Shown one piece after another: positions 33,586-46,115 of a stretch of 64,000 bases of DNA. The stretch covers positions 237,614,586 to 237,678,585 of the forward strand of contig CM061064.1 in NCBI GenBank assembly GCA_030762895.1. The letters are read 5' to 3'. Position numbers and translations under genes: made by a program. Within the stretch, counting starts at the first letter, position 1. Every line of letters starts with the position of its first letter. This DNA is from Sophora flavescens (taxonomy: Eukaryota; Streptophyta; Magnoliopsida; Fabales; Fabaceae). Below the pieces are notes generated by a model. That model did no database searches and was not told the origin of the DNA. It saw only the letters and a program-made list of their open reading frames with translations.

Positions 33586-34533
33586 TGTAACACCCTGTAT
33601 TTCACTATTTTAAATAACAGTAATACACATAAATATGTTTATAAATTTAGTAGAGTTTTAGAAAATGATTTTAAATAAACGGAGTTTACCACTCAATCCT
33701 ACTTGAATGAAGGAAGTTACGATTAAAATTTAGGTTGGAAAGGCAGGCGAAACCCGGCCCGCGAATTCCATTGACAATATAATTACTCTGCTCAAAAGAC
33801 CTAATTTTAATTCGTGAACGAAAGATAAAGAGTTTATCTTAGGATTTTGAGATGATTCATGGGTATGAATCATACTTTTAAGTCTAGAAGGTTCTACAGG
33901 GTTAAAGTGACAATTTATGAATTTTACGCTTAAGTCCCTGAACTTTCTATTAATTAAACTTTGGTCCCTAAGTTAGTTTCTAAGTTTTTTTCAAGTGAAT
34001 TGGGCCAGAATCTTTGTTCCCAATCCCTTAATGGACCTTGGCCATGAAGCCCAAATTCTTTGTTCATGGATTAATTCCATAAAGCCTATTTGAAACCATA
34101 TGTTTCCTATGTCATGCTTAAGCTAAAGTCTTTTAGTGGGCCCCACAAGAATGAATCCAAGCCCAAATTTATTAGGCCCATGCGTAAGCTCATGAGGGAA
34201 TAGAGGCTGCCCTCATTTATTTTTGGATGAGTCAAGATTGTTCTAGAATGTTTTACATTATTCTACAAGATTCTACTACATTCCATAATGTTCTAAACTC
34301 TTCTAGGTTTTTCTTAAAATATCTCATGAAGAAAAATCAGCCCAAATGAGTCAAGATAAGACCACAATTAATGTGGCAAATGGTCATCATTACAATTTAT
34401 TGCAATTTGCAAAATAGTCCTTATACTTTTTGGAATCTTTGGAAAATGGTCCCTAGGAATTATTTGCACTTCAATCCTTTGAACAAGCCAACTCATCCCT
34501 ACTAGATCCTTATAAGATGGTGCAATCAACCTC

Positions 34534-34541
34534 TATAAATA
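34534..34541 (+). promoter_or_regulatory. TATA box of B LTR2
   Basis: CCTCTATAAATACCC, equivalent to 14965 in LTR1. The predicted start lies near 34570. Confidence 0.6.
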
Positions 34542-35484
34542 CCCTCCCTCACATTTCATTTTGTTTCTATTGCCTTTTGTTCAAAAACCCTAAAGTTCAT
34601 AAGTCTTTTAGTGTCAAATTTGTGAAGCAAGTTCTTGGATTTCACTTGTCTTTGATCTTCAAGAGGTGAATCCTAATCTTCTTCCATAATCATGTCTATG
34701 TTATTCAATAAGTTTATTGATTCAAAGTTTATTTTACATATGTTCATCACTTTTAAGATTCTAAGCCTAGAACTTTGAAAAGTCATAATAAATTCTAGAA
34801 AAATCTCATGATGTTGAAACCACTTTCTATATTCTTGATATCATGCATATTATCTAAATCCAAGAGCATGATGTAATCAAAAATTTCTTTCCTAATAATC
34901 TAGCCTTGGCCGAACCTATGATGATAGGTTAGATAGGGTTTTGTTCATGTGTTGTCATGTATGATCATGTATTTTATATGACATGTATGTCTACACACTC
35001 TAATCCATGTTAGTTTATTAAAATGAAAATCTTTACTCAAAAATCTCTATGTTGGCCGAACCCTAAGTGGATGAGATTTGATGAGTTTTGTTCAAAGTTT
35101 TCATTAATGATCTTAGAAATCAAGCTATTAGTATGTATGCTTAATAAATCCAAGTTGGTTTATTAAACTAAAAACCCTAACCCTATGAACATGTTGAGGC
35201 CGAATCTTGGCATAGAAGAGTTAGGAAGTTTTGAGTTTGAAATTTAGTTGTTTAGTCACTAATCCACGATTTTAGTTGATTAAGGATCATAAATCCATGA
35301 CTTAATCATGATTAGAAATTTTAGTCATTCAAAACCCTAGAGGTCGTGACTATGTATTAGGGTTTAGAATGTTTTAGTTTCTTGATTTGTAATTATTTGA
35401 TTGTAATGGTTGAAAGTTGAGTACGACGTATAAGCGGTATCCGAACTTCCGAAGAAATCAGTAAATTCACAAGAAAGTCTCTGA

Positions 35485-35493
35485 AAGGTAAGA
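35485..35493 (+). promoter_or_regulatory. Splice donor in B LTR2 leader
   Basis: AAG|GTAAGA (boundary 35487/35488), conserved with LTR1. It could join to the acceptor before the ATG at 37070 or to the one before gag at 38148. Confidence 0.45.
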
Positions 35494-37069
35494 GGGGAAC
35501 ACCTGAGGATTTATTCGATGGCTATATGCTATCCTGTGTTTGTTTGTAATTATTTGTTTGTTAGTATTTATTTAAGTTGTTTATTGTTGTGTTATTTGTA
35601 TCTGTGTGGTTTTAATTGCGTTTAATTGTTTATCTGTAATTATATTATGCTACTGTGATGCATGATCTGCCTGGGAAATATCTGTGATATAATTGTTGGT
35701 TGATGTGTGAGAAGCCTGACAGTGGTCAGTGCCCAATTAAATTAATTGGATAAAAGCTTTAAGAAGCTTCGCAAATTATATTCAATGTTTTAATGGTAAA
35801 ATATTGAGATATAGTATTAAAGGGAATTTTATTTGGAAAAAAATAAGGAATTTTGGAAAATATTATTATTTTAATAGTTTATTACTGAAAAAGTGAATTA
35901 TGAGTCACAATGAGTGCGAAACCGTGAAAATATTTTAGCACTGCTAAATTTTACGTAAGAAATTCCGGAATATTACAAAATATTCTTTTATGAAATTAAT
36001 TGGTGAAAATAAGTTAATCATGATTTTAGAAAATTATCTAAGTGGAAAAAGGCTAATTCTGGCTTAAAAAGCCTTAAAAATAATATTTGTCGGCAAAATT
36101 GGAAAAGTGTAGACGACAAGTATTTTGATACGGCAGTGCATATTTTGAGAAAGTTGAAACCTCAAGTGACTCATTTTTGTGAAAAAACTAAGTTTTAATA
36201 TATAAGGATTTTATTGATGAATTTCCAATTTTAAAGGATTTTCTGAAAACGAAAAATAAATTCAACTGTGTTAAAAGTGGTGTGGAACTTAGTAACCGAC
36301 ACGTCGGGGTACTAAGGTTCTGTGTTGTGATGGACTTGGGGTCATTTGGACTTTGAGGTTTTGTACCGTATACGTGGTGTATACCGTATTTAAACATTTA
36401 AGATGTTTTCTAGTACCACGAACCTAAGACTGGTGCATCGGTCGAAAGGTGTCGTGATTGAGCCCTCGGACTGTGAGGTCCTGTGTTGTAATGAAAGTTT
36501 TAAAGATGTTTAAAACTATGTGAGTCGTAAGCCATTTTGAGCTTCGGCAAAGAAAGATTGAACACAAAGAAAAGAGCTATAAGCAAAAGTGTTTTGCATG
36601 CATTTGGCAGACGTGCCCGCGGTTCGACGTATCAATTACCTGTGGCGTCAGGCAGTTCTTACTGTGTTTTTCTCATGTGCCTAGGGAGGACATCGAGACC
36701 CCATCTCGTTGCTACTGGTGCCTTGAGTGTGGACAGTATGCAATTTGTTTTGGCTGTGTGCCTGTGGCTTTGTGCCTGTTTGGATGGGTGTAGGTTGTGT
36801 GCCTGCGTGCCAAGTTAGCCTGTGTGGCAATGGAGCCTGATCAACTCACTATATGTTGGGATATCTCATGAGATTAGGACGAAATTAGATGATGAATATG
36901 AAGTGTCATGCATAATTTTCAAATTAATGATGTTTGGGGTGTTGAACCCACTGATAAACTATTTGTTTATAAATGTTGTATTTGGTAAATGTTGATGTGT
37001 TCATGTGGTGGCTAGTATGTAGTTATTGAGTAAGATCCAAATATTGGTTTCTCACTCTTACATGTTCAG

Positions 37070-37555
37070 ATGGACCCGGATATACCGTTGGTACAATTGA
37101 GGGTTCGAACGATCATGTTTGATCCTGCACAGTATGGTGGTGCCTGGGAGATTAACCCTGGGGCACTCAGCGCCACCTACCATGGACCTAGCAGAGAAGT
37201 TATCGGCACGGTAGAAGAAGGACCACATCAGCGGATTCATGTCGAAGAGATTGTCGAGGTATCTCTACCTCCAGTTTGGCTATACCTGCAGTACTTGGAT
37301 GAGCAAGGATTAATGGATCCGCCACCTCAGTCACATCCTCTTCAGATAGTAGGACCTGAGGAACCTCCTGTTGATGTGGAGTTAGATGAGGGTGAGCAGG
37401 ATCCATAAGAATACATTGAGGACGATCTTGAGTTTCACCCTCCTGCGGTTGATGATGAGGATTCTTCCGACGACGTAGCGGGAACGGAGGCATCTTCGTC
37501 GGATACATCTGGTGTAGGCGGGGTTGATCATCATGATCTTCCCAATGGGTTTTAG
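37070..37555 (+). pseudogene. LTR-encoded acidic ORF, copy 2 (one stop)
   Basis: The ATG at 37070 follows a good acceptor (CTTACATGTTCAG). A frame of 161 codons ends at TAG 37553-37555, with one internal TAA at 37406-37408 where copy 1 has GAG. Start MDPDIPLVQLRVRTIMFDP, middle WEINPGALSATYHGPSREV and VSLPPVWLYLQYLD, then a Pro/Glu/Asp-rich region and a Ser/Gly-rich tail. I do not recognise a domain. The frame is conserved between two LTRs that elsewhere have accumulated large indels. It lies in R/U5, so it would be in the leader of every transcript. Confidence 0.55.
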
Positions 37556-37968
37556 TAGCTTGACCAACTATAGGTGTAGTTATGGGGTAGCGAGTCTTGT
37601 CAGTTTTTGATCTGGCTACTGAGAGCCATGAGTTTTTGGTATGGTTCTGAACTACTCATTGCTTATATGTATATGTCTTTATTTTCTTTACTTAGTTGAT
37701 GGAGAATATCCTATACTTATGAGGGTCCTTTTGTTATCTCCTATTATAGGTAATGTGTATTTAAAAGGTGATGTATATATATAGATATACATAAATGTTT
37801 GTTTATGTTTACAATGATTCTTTGTTTAAAAAGAAAATAAAAAATCAGCACTATTTTCGTAAAGAAACATTTATTCTAAAATATATTTTCCGAAAGTAAC
37901 CAGCGATAAATAATTTAATTTCCGTTTTGGGTAACTATGTGATGACCCTAGAAGGGGTGTCGCATTTG

Positions 37969-37980
37969 TGGTATCAGAGC
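37969..37980 (+). promoter_or_regulatory. Primer-binding site of B internal 2 (tRNA-Met)
   Basis: TGGTATCAGAGC four bases after LTR2, same spacing as at 28879. Confidence 0.9.
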
Positions 37981-38147
37981 TGGTCGAGTCTTTCGGGAAT
38001 GTTGGGAAATAGGTCTGTTATGTCTATGTTGTGTGATCTCTGACTTAGATTTGTTTTAATTACTTATTAGAAGTAATGTGTGGTAACGAGTAAGTTTGCG
38101 TTTCAGTTTTGGTTTTGGTTTAACTGATTTTGATTTGTAGGTCAGTT

Positions 38148-41100
38148 ATGGAACCAGAAGCTGGACGTGGATGTGGACGTGGATGTGGATGTGGACGCGG
38201 TCACCGTAGAGGTGGTCGTGGTAACATGAATGAGGAATATGAGGAAGGAGTGGATTATACGACTCAAGCAATGGAGAATGTGGCAGCAGCGATTGCAAAT
38301 CAAACTGCAACGATGAATGTCCATAATCTGCAAGCTGCGGAAGGCAAGGCTTTGATTGCGTTTCGAAGTCAAAATCCTTCACAGTTTGGTCTGGATGCTG
38401 ATCTTGAGAAGGCTGATCTGTGGATCCAGGAGCTGGAGAAAATCTTCAAGTTGGTAGTCACGTCGGCAGATGTTCGGGTCATATATGCTACTTTCCTACT
38501 GGTGGGAGATGCGGAGTATTGGTGGAAAGGTGCTAGGCTACTGTTGGAGGCTGATCATCAAGACATTACTTGGGATGTTTTTCGAACTGCATTCATGGAC
38601 AAATATTTTCCAGAGAGCATAAGGATTGAGAAAGAACGACAATTTCTGGGGCTACAACAGAGAGAGTTATCTGTAGGGGGTATGCGGCGAAGTTTGAATC
38701 GCTTGCCAGATACTTCCGTTTCTTTCAAGCTCAACCGAATGAAGGCTGGAAGTGAGAAAGGTTTGAAGCAGGACTACGATTTGAGATTAAGGAGTCCGTT
38801 TTACCTCTGCAACTTTGTAATTTCCAAGCTCTAGTGGAAATGAGTTGTAAGATCGAGAAAATGAGGAAAGGAAAGGATAATAGAGGAAGTGCTGGTGGAG
38901 CCTCTCACTTCAAGAACCAGAATCAGAATTGGAGAGGAAAACAGAATAAGAGGAAGCCTTATTTTCATCCGCAAGGAAATATTCAGAATCGACAACAAAA
39001 CCGTTCGAATTTTGCTACATCAGGGAATGGAGGTCAAAGGAATCAGAATCAAAGTCAGATTAGGAGATGCTTTAACTGTGGAGATACGAGACACATGTCA
39101 AATACTTGCCCTATGAGGGGAGTAAGATGTTATAATTGCAATCAACTGGGACACATGGCGAAGGACTGCAAAGTACCAAAGCGTGAACTGACTGTCAATC
39201 AAGTCGGAGCAAATAAACTGACAGCCAAAGGGAGAGTTTATACGATGAGTGGGACTGAAGCTTCAAATTCTGACGATCTCATACAGGGTAAGTGCGACAT
39301 AAACGGTAATCTTTTAACTGTACTTTTTGATTCAGGTGCAACGCATTCTTTTATCTCGATGGATTGTGTGAAACTGTTAAAATTGCCTGTTTCTTCCTTG
39401 TTGTGTGATCTTATTGTTTCAACTCCTACTGCTAAGCCAGTTTTAGTCACTTCTGTTTGCTTGAATTGTCCTATCATTATTCAGGATAAACATTTTCTTG
39501 TTAACCTGATTTGTTTGCCTTTAATACAGTTAGATGTAATTTTAGTCATGGATTGGTTGTCTTCTAACCATATCTTGATTGACTGTGCTCGTAAAACCCT
39601 AGTTTTTCCTACGGATGAGATTTCTGGATTGTTAACTGCTAATCAAGTAAAAGCTTCTTTAAAAGAGGGAGCGCAAGGATACATGCTATTATTTTCCTTA
39701 GAGGTTAAGAGTGAGTTAGACTTGCAGTATGTACCCGTTGTCAATGAGTTTCTGGAAGTTTTTCCTGAAGATGTACCTGGATTACCACCTGTTCGGGAAA
39801 TCGAGTTCGCGATTGATCTAGTTCCAGTCACTGGACCAATATCCATAGCACCATATCGAATGTCGCCATCAGAACTTGAGGAATTAAAAGGACAATTAGT
39901 GGAACTGATGCGGAAAGAATTTATTAGACCCAGTGTATCGCCTTGGGGAGCTCCAGTTTTATTAGTGAAGAAGAAAGACGGAACTTCTCGGTTATGCGTA
40001 GATTTTCGTCAGTTGAATAAAGTGACGATTAAGAATAAGTATCCACTTCTAAGGATAGATGATTTAATGGATCAGTTATGTGGAGCAACTGTTTTCTCAA
40101 AGATAGATTTACGTTTGGTTTATCATCAGATTCGCGTGAAGGCGGAGGACATTCTTAAAACAGCGTTTAGAACACGTTACGGACATTACGAGTACCTTGT
40201 GATGCCGTTCAGAGTTACGAATGCTCCATCTATATTCATGGATTACATGAATAGGATTTTTCGTCCTTACTTAGATCAGTTTGTCGTTGTTTTCAATGAA
40301 GATATTCTAATATATTCTCCCAGTAAAGAAAAACACGCTGAACATCTCAGTGTGGTTTTCCAAATTCTAAAGGAGAAACAACTTTACGCGAAACCTAAAA
40401 AGTGTGAATTTTGGTTAGACCAAATTCAATTTTTAGGGCACATAGTCTTAAGTGAAGGAATTGTTGTTGATCCGTCGAAAGTTGAGACTGTTTTACAATG
40501 GGAAAGGCCTAAGACTGTGATCGAGATTCGTAGTTTTGTGGGTTTAGAGGGATACTATAGAAGATTCATTGAGAGATTTTCTAAAATAGTAGGACTCCTT
40601 ACCCAATTAACTCGAAAGGATGAAGCTTTTATATGGACTGAAGTATGTGAAGAAAGTTTTCAATAGTTAAAACGAAGGTTGACTACTTCATCGGTATTGA
40701 TACTACCTGATCCTCATGAACCTTTTGAGGTTTATTGTGATGCTTCACATCAAGGGCTAGGATGTGTATTGATTCAAGTCCGGAAAGTCATGGCTTATGC
40801 TTCAAGACAATTGAAGATTCATGAAAGGAATTATCCTACACATGATTTGGAGCTAGCAGCAGTGGTATTCGCTTTAAAAATCTGGAGACATTATTTGTAT
40901 GGAGAAACTTTTAATGTTTTCAGCGACCATAAAAGTTTGAAATATCTGTTTGATCAGAAGGAGCTGAACATGAGGCAGAGGCATTGGTTGGAACTTCTAA
41001 AGGATTACGATTTCCAACTACAGTATCACCCTGGAAAAGCAAATGTTGTAGCAGATGCTTTGAGCAAGAAATCAATGCATATATTGGCAATGATGGTTAA

Positions 41101-41149
41101 AGAGCAACAGTTATTAGAACAATTCCGAGATATGAGATTGACAATTAAG
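38148..41149 (+). pseudogene. Element B copy 2: gag-protease-RT-RNase H
   Basis: Gag from ATG 38148, with a one-base deletion near 38680 that shifts the frame and a TGA at 38753-38755 in the original frame (Cys in copy 1). From about 38834 the frame is open for 610 codons: knuckles CFNCGDTRHMSNTC and CYNCNQLGHMAKDC, protease LFDSGATHSF, RT. The RT active site reads VVVFNEDILIY, so the first catalytic Asp of the DD pair is Glu, and the SGYHQ motif is LVYHQ. TAG at 40664-40666 replaces a Glu, then RNase H (EVYCDASHQGLG) continues in frame until element C interrupts it at 41150-41155. Non-functional. Confidence 0.92.
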
Positions 41150-41154
41150 GTATT

Positions 41155-41742
41155 TGATAAGCCTCTGGCTTATCTAGTTTTATGACTAGATGAATTAGGG
41201 TTTATGTGCCAATTTATTCGAGTTCACTCTCGTTTTCGCCCAAATTTGCCTTGTTTTGTTCCTAAGTTGGACTTTGACTCGTTTTGCGTCTTTTGTGTAG
41301 TTTTTAGGTTATTTTGAATAGAATTACGCTTGTGGGTGCTTTTGTTGTTTCAGGTTAAATAAGTATTAATCCAATCGTCAAATACGTCCTAATGAGCACG
41401 GAAGTGGATTTAGGAGAATTTAGGGGTCCCGATTGACATTAAAATTGAACTTAGGGAGGAGAATATCATCACTTGGGTACTTTGCATGATTGGGTAGGTG
41501 GATTCGAAACCTTAGATGTTTTTAATTCCAGATTTCATCACCATATCTTTGATTGTTTCGATTTGTTAATTTAAATTGTGATCCTAATTTCTTTCCAACC
41601 ACTTTCTCTACTTAACCAACTTATCGGATTTCTCGCGAAATTAGTCGAATTGGTAACCCAATCCTTGTGTTCGACCTCGGTAGACTCTTACCGTGTTTTT
41701 ATTACTTGCGACGACCCGGTACACTTGCCGGAGCCAACAACA
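41155..41742 (+). repeat. Element C 5' LTR, promoter deleted
   Basis: 588 bp. It matches the beginning of the 3' LTR up to TTTCAGGT (41355) and resumes at the equivalent of about 50095, so about 1 kb including all palindrome modules and the TATA box is missing. Confidence 0.9.
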
Positions 41743-41747
41743 AGTTT

Positions 41748-41767
41748 TTGGTGCCGTTACCGGGGAT
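41748..41767 (+). promoter_or_regulatory. Primer-binding site of element C
   Basis: TTGGTGCCGTTACCGGGGAT follows the LTR after AGTTTT. It is a slightly mutated TTGGCGCCGTTGCCGGGGA-type site. Confidence 0.75.
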
Positions 41768-41903
41768 TGGCACGACCAATTTTCCTAATTTTTAGGAAAT
41801 TCGGCTACTTGGTTAAGCTGACTTTTAGTTTTATTTTCTTTTATTTAATTGCTATTATTTTTCTCTGCTTCTTTGATTCCACTTGGTCTTTGCCTGTTTT
41901 TGT

Positions 41904-43480
41904 ATGCGAGGTACCCTCCTACAAGAGGACTTGCTATTTGATTCCGAGATCACCAGGACCGAGCGGCAATTAAGGAAAGAAGCCAGGGAAAGGAAAAGAA
42001 TTGAAGGAATTAAAATAGAGGGCATGGCTGAAGAAAATCCTCCTCCTCCTCCTCCTCGTTACAAGCCTCTCTTCGAGTACGATCTACCAAACTTGGAGGA
42101 TTGTGCTTCTTCTATTGTGAGGGGCAACTTGAATACAGACTCCTTGAGTGGAAGGGTGTGTCACGGCCCAGATCCGCGAGAATCAATTTGACGGCAGTGG
42201 CAAGCAAGACCCGCATAGACACATCACTCGCTTCCTTGAAGCCTGTGACTTACAGAAGACAAGAGGAGTCTCACAGGATGAGTTTCGCTTGCGACTTTTC
42301 CCTCTCTCTCTTAGGGATGTCGCTCGCGGTGGGTTGGCCGACTTGGATAGGAACAAAGATCGAACTTGGGAGCAAATGGCACGAAGTTCCTAACCAAATA
42401 CTTTCCTCCTCGAAAGGCGGCACAAGCAAGAATAGCGATCACATCATTCAGGCAGACGGAGGATGAAACTTACAATGAAGCGTGGGAGAGGTACAATGGT
42501 TTATTGAGAAGATGTCCCTCTGCGTTCTTTGACCCGGTTTCCAAAGTGCAGCACTTCTTTAATGGGTTGAGAGGACGCTATCAGATGAACTGTGATGCCG
42601 CGGTGGCGGTTCTTTTGTATATTTATCTAGTTGAGGATGGATGGGCACTGTTAGAAAAGATGTCATATAATGATTACAACCGTGGCAGGGAAACCTCGAG
42701 TGGAGTCAGTTCTGCGACAATGGAAGCCATTTTAGAGCAAAACAGATTGTTGAAGATGCAGAATACGGCACTATCGGGGAACAAAAAAATTAATGTGATA
42801 CACGAGGGGATGCCTCCGGGTTGTGACAACTGCAATGGGGATCATGACACTCAGATTTGCCCACTGAACTTCGCTCAGGAACATGTGGATTCATGCCACA
42901 ACTTCTATGACACTGTGCCCCAGAACAATTATTAGAGAAACAGACAGAATGACTACAATCAGAATCAGAATAGGGGGTACATGAGGAGAGACCATCCGGG
43001 TTTCGCATGGAGTAATGCTAGTGGTGGTCTAGCCGGGCAGCAACCTCAACAGGGTCTGAGGCCACACATAGGGATTCAGCAGCGCAATACTCAGCAGGGT
43101 CCTCCAGGGACTAATCAAGTGCAAACAACAGATAGTGGAAGACAACCGTGGGAGCTGGCTTTTGAGAAGATGAGTACAGCAGTGGAGAAATTGTCAAATA
43201 ACACGAATACTGCCATTGACAAGTTGGCGACTCATACAGGTTCAGCAATTCAGAATCTTGAGACACAAATAGCACAGCTCGCGAAGCAAATGAATGAGCA
43301 TCTTCCAGGCACTCTCCCAGGAGACACTGAGAACAACCCTAAGAGCCAGTGCAATGTCGTGACCACTAGAAGCGGTAGAGTGCTGGAATCTAACAGGGGA
43401 GCACCTAGTTCTCCGAAGTTGAGGTCTCGAACCCACCACATGTTGAGGAAGAACAACTTGAGAAAGAAGAGGAGTTAGTA
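41904..43480 (+). pseudogene. Element C gag, frameshifted
   Basis: The ATG at 41904 opens MRGTLLQEDLLFDSEI, as in element D. The gag core FDGSGKQDPHRHITRFLEAC and FRQTEDETYNEAWERYN is present, but in three different frames (breaks near 42150 and 42370). A zinc knuckle CDNCNGDHDTQIC (C-x2-C-x3-H-x4-C) lies near 42825. A TAG at 42933-42935 and a stop at 43476-43478 follow. Element D has the same protein with fewer breaks. Confidence 0.85.
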
Positions 43481-45580
43481 AGAAGTAAGGCACCGGAGCA
43501 AGGAGGGAGGTTAAAGCTTGTAGATGAAGAGTTCCGTAGAAAGAAGTGGGTAGAGCCCAAGGACCTCCCGTCCTACATGAAGGTACCATATCCGGAAAGA
43601 TTGAAGAAGCCTCAACAGGATAAACAGTTCAACAGATTCCTTGATGTCTTCCGCAAGCTTCAAATTAACATCCCATTTGCGGAAGCCCTGGAACAAATGC
43701 CATCATATGCCCGGTTTATGAAGGAGCTTCTCACCAAGAAGCGGAGAATTGTGGATGAGGAGACGGTTGCTTTGACCGAGGAGTGCAGTGCCATTCTTCA
43801 GAGAAAACTCCCTCCAAAGTTGAAGGATCCCGGTTCTTTTTCGATACCGTGTACTATTGGGGAGATGAATATAGGGAAAGCATTATGTGATCTAGGGGCA
43901 AGCATCAATTTGATGCCCCTCTCCATGATGAAGAAGTTGGGAATTAAGGAAGCCAAGGATACACGGATGTCACTCCAACTAGCCGATCGCTCCATCAAAT
44001 ACCCCTATGGGGTTGTCGAAGACTTGCTAGTGAAGGTGGACAAATTCATATTTCCGGCAGATTTTGTGGTGCTTGATATGGATGAAGACGCCGAGATCCC
44101 TCTCATATTGGGGAGGCCTTTCTTGGCCACAGGGCGTGCTTTGATTGATGTGCAACAAGGGAAGCTCATCCTCTGCGTGCAAGATGAGAATGTAGTCTTC
44201 AATGTCTTTGAAGCAATGAAGCACCCTGTGGAGAGGTCGGAAGTGTACCGGGTGGATTTTGTGGATGGTATTGTCAAGGAAGAGACCACTAGAGGAGCCC
44301 ATGGTTCTGTACTTGCACAAGTGTTGGTAAAATCCCATGGTGATGATAGTGAGGAAGAAGACCCCTTGGGGGATGAGGACTATCTTGAATGTTTGAAGCA
44401 GATGGAAGCCTTACCAAGTCTCCCAATGGATGAATATGCAAAGGAGAAGCTCAACAAGGAAGGCAATGAGGAAGATGGAAAGACACCGGAGCTGAAGCAA
44501 CTCCCAAATCACTTGAGGTATGCATTCTTGGGGGAGGAGGGACAACATCCGGTGATCATTAGCAATGCCTTGAAAAATGATGAAGAGGAGAAGCTGTTGA
44601 GAGTTCTTAGGGAACACAAATCCGCCATTGGGTGGAAGATTTCGGACCTAAAGGGTATAAGCCCTTCCCTATGCATGCATAAAATCTTGATGGAGGATGG
44701 TTATAAGCCGATGGTTCAACCACAGAGACGGCTAAACCCCATCATGAAAGAAGCTGTGCGTAAGGAATTGATTAAGCTTTTAGATGCCGGAATCATCTAC
44801 CCAATCTCGGATAGCAACTGGGTTAGTCCGATTCATGTGGTCCCAAAGAAGGGTGGAACAACCGTGGTGGTCAATGAAAACAATGAATTGATCCCAACAA
44901 GAACCATCACGGGGTGGAGAGTGTGCATCGACTACAGAAGATTAAATGAAGCAACAAGGAAGGATCACTTCCCTCTTCCCTTCATAGATCAAATGCTTGA
45001 GAGGTTAGCCAGATATGAGTACTACTGTTTCTTGGATGGTTACTCCGGCTATAACCAGATTGTGATGGATCCTCAAGACCAAGAGAAGACGGCTTTCACT
45101 TGTCCGTATGGAGTCTTTGCCTACAGGAGGATGCCCTTTGGATTGTGCAACGCCCCCGCTACATTCCAAAGGTGCATGCTCTCTATTTTCTCGGACATGG
45201 TGGAGAGATGCATTGAGGTGTTCATGGATGACTTTTCGGTCTTTGGGACCTCCTATGACAACTGTTTGAAGAACTTGACCTTGGTGCTTAAAAGGTGCCA
45301 AGAGACTAACCTTGTGCTCAACTGGGAGAAATGCCACTTCATGGTCAAGGAAGGTATAGTCTTAGGGCACTAAGTCTCCCAACGGGGGATTGAGGTTGAT
45401 AAGGCGAAGATCGAGTTGATTGAGAAGCTGCCCCCACCAACCAATGTGAAGGGGGTGAGGAGTTTTTTGGGGCATGCCGGGTTCTACCAGAGATTCATCA
45501 AAGACTTCTCCAAAATCGCAAGCCCGCTTTGCGACCTTCTTGTGAAGGATGTATCCTTTGATTTTTAATGATTCTTGTTT
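43481..45580 (+). pseudogene. Element C protease and reverse transcriptase
   Basis: One open frame of 598 codons (43577-45373). Protease: IGKALCDLGASINLMPL with D-L-G as catalytic triplet, as usual in Athila-like elements. RT: WRVCIDYRRLNEATRKDHF, FLDGYSGYNQIVM, RRMPFGLCNAPATFQ and the catalytic VFMDDFSVFG. A TAA at 45371-45373 follows VLGH, after which VSQRGIEVDKAKIELI and FLGHAGFYQRFIKDFSK continue in the same frame. A frame change near 45553 leads into RNase H. The RT core residues are complete. Confidence 0.88.
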
Positions 45581-46070
45581 AAATGCCTTCACTGTTTTGA
45601 AAAATATGCTTGTCACCGCACCCATAATCACTGCACCCAATTGGAATTTGCCATTTGAAATCATGTGTGATGCTAGTGATTATGCGGTGGGGGCTGTTTT
45701 AGGGCAGAGGGTGGAAAAATTAGCTCATGTCATTTATTATGCAAGTAAAGTTTTGAATGAGGCACAAGCTAATTATTCCACCACTGAAAAAGAACTACTT
45801 GCTGTGGTGTTTGCTTTGGATAAGTTTAGATCCTACATCGTGGGGTCTAAGATTGTGGTTTTCACTGATCATGCGGCCATAAAACACTTGATGACAAAAC
45901 AAGAGGCCAAACCTAGATTAATTCAGTGGATTCTTCTTTTGCAGGAATTTGATCTCGAGATTAAGGACAGGAAGGGATCCGACAATGGGGTGGCGGACCA
46001 CTTATCTAGGTTGGTCAATCCCGACACCGAGGAGGAATTGTTAGACATCAAGGAAGAATTTCCTGATTAA
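45549..46070 (+). pseudogene. Element C RNase H
   Basis: Open for 173 codons: IMCDASDYAVGAVLGQ, NYSTTEKELLAVVFALDKF and VFTDHAAIKHL, with the conserved Asp-Glu-Asp residues of retroelement RNase H. It ends GVADHLSRL and then a linker that stops at TAA 46068-46070, before the integrase in another frame. Confidence 0.85.
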
Positions 46071-46115
46071 AAGCTGTTTGCACTTATTGAAAATTCCCCT
46101 CCTTGGTTCGCGGAT

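Larger units (their letters stand above)
33586..37964 (+). repeat. Element B LTR2 (shared between two internal regions)
   Basis: 4379 bp, TGTAACACCCTG to GGGTGTCGCA. It follows internal 1 as a 3' LTR and at the same time precedes the primer site (37969-37980) of internal 2 as a 5' LTR. TATA at 34534-34541. It contains the complete start of an LTR-encoded frame (37070). Confidence 0.93.

Noticed and set aside
36537..36818. Frame of 93 codons in B LTR2
   Set aside because: The matching part is deleted from LTR1, so there is no conservation test, and the Cys/Leu-rich content shows no recognisable domain.
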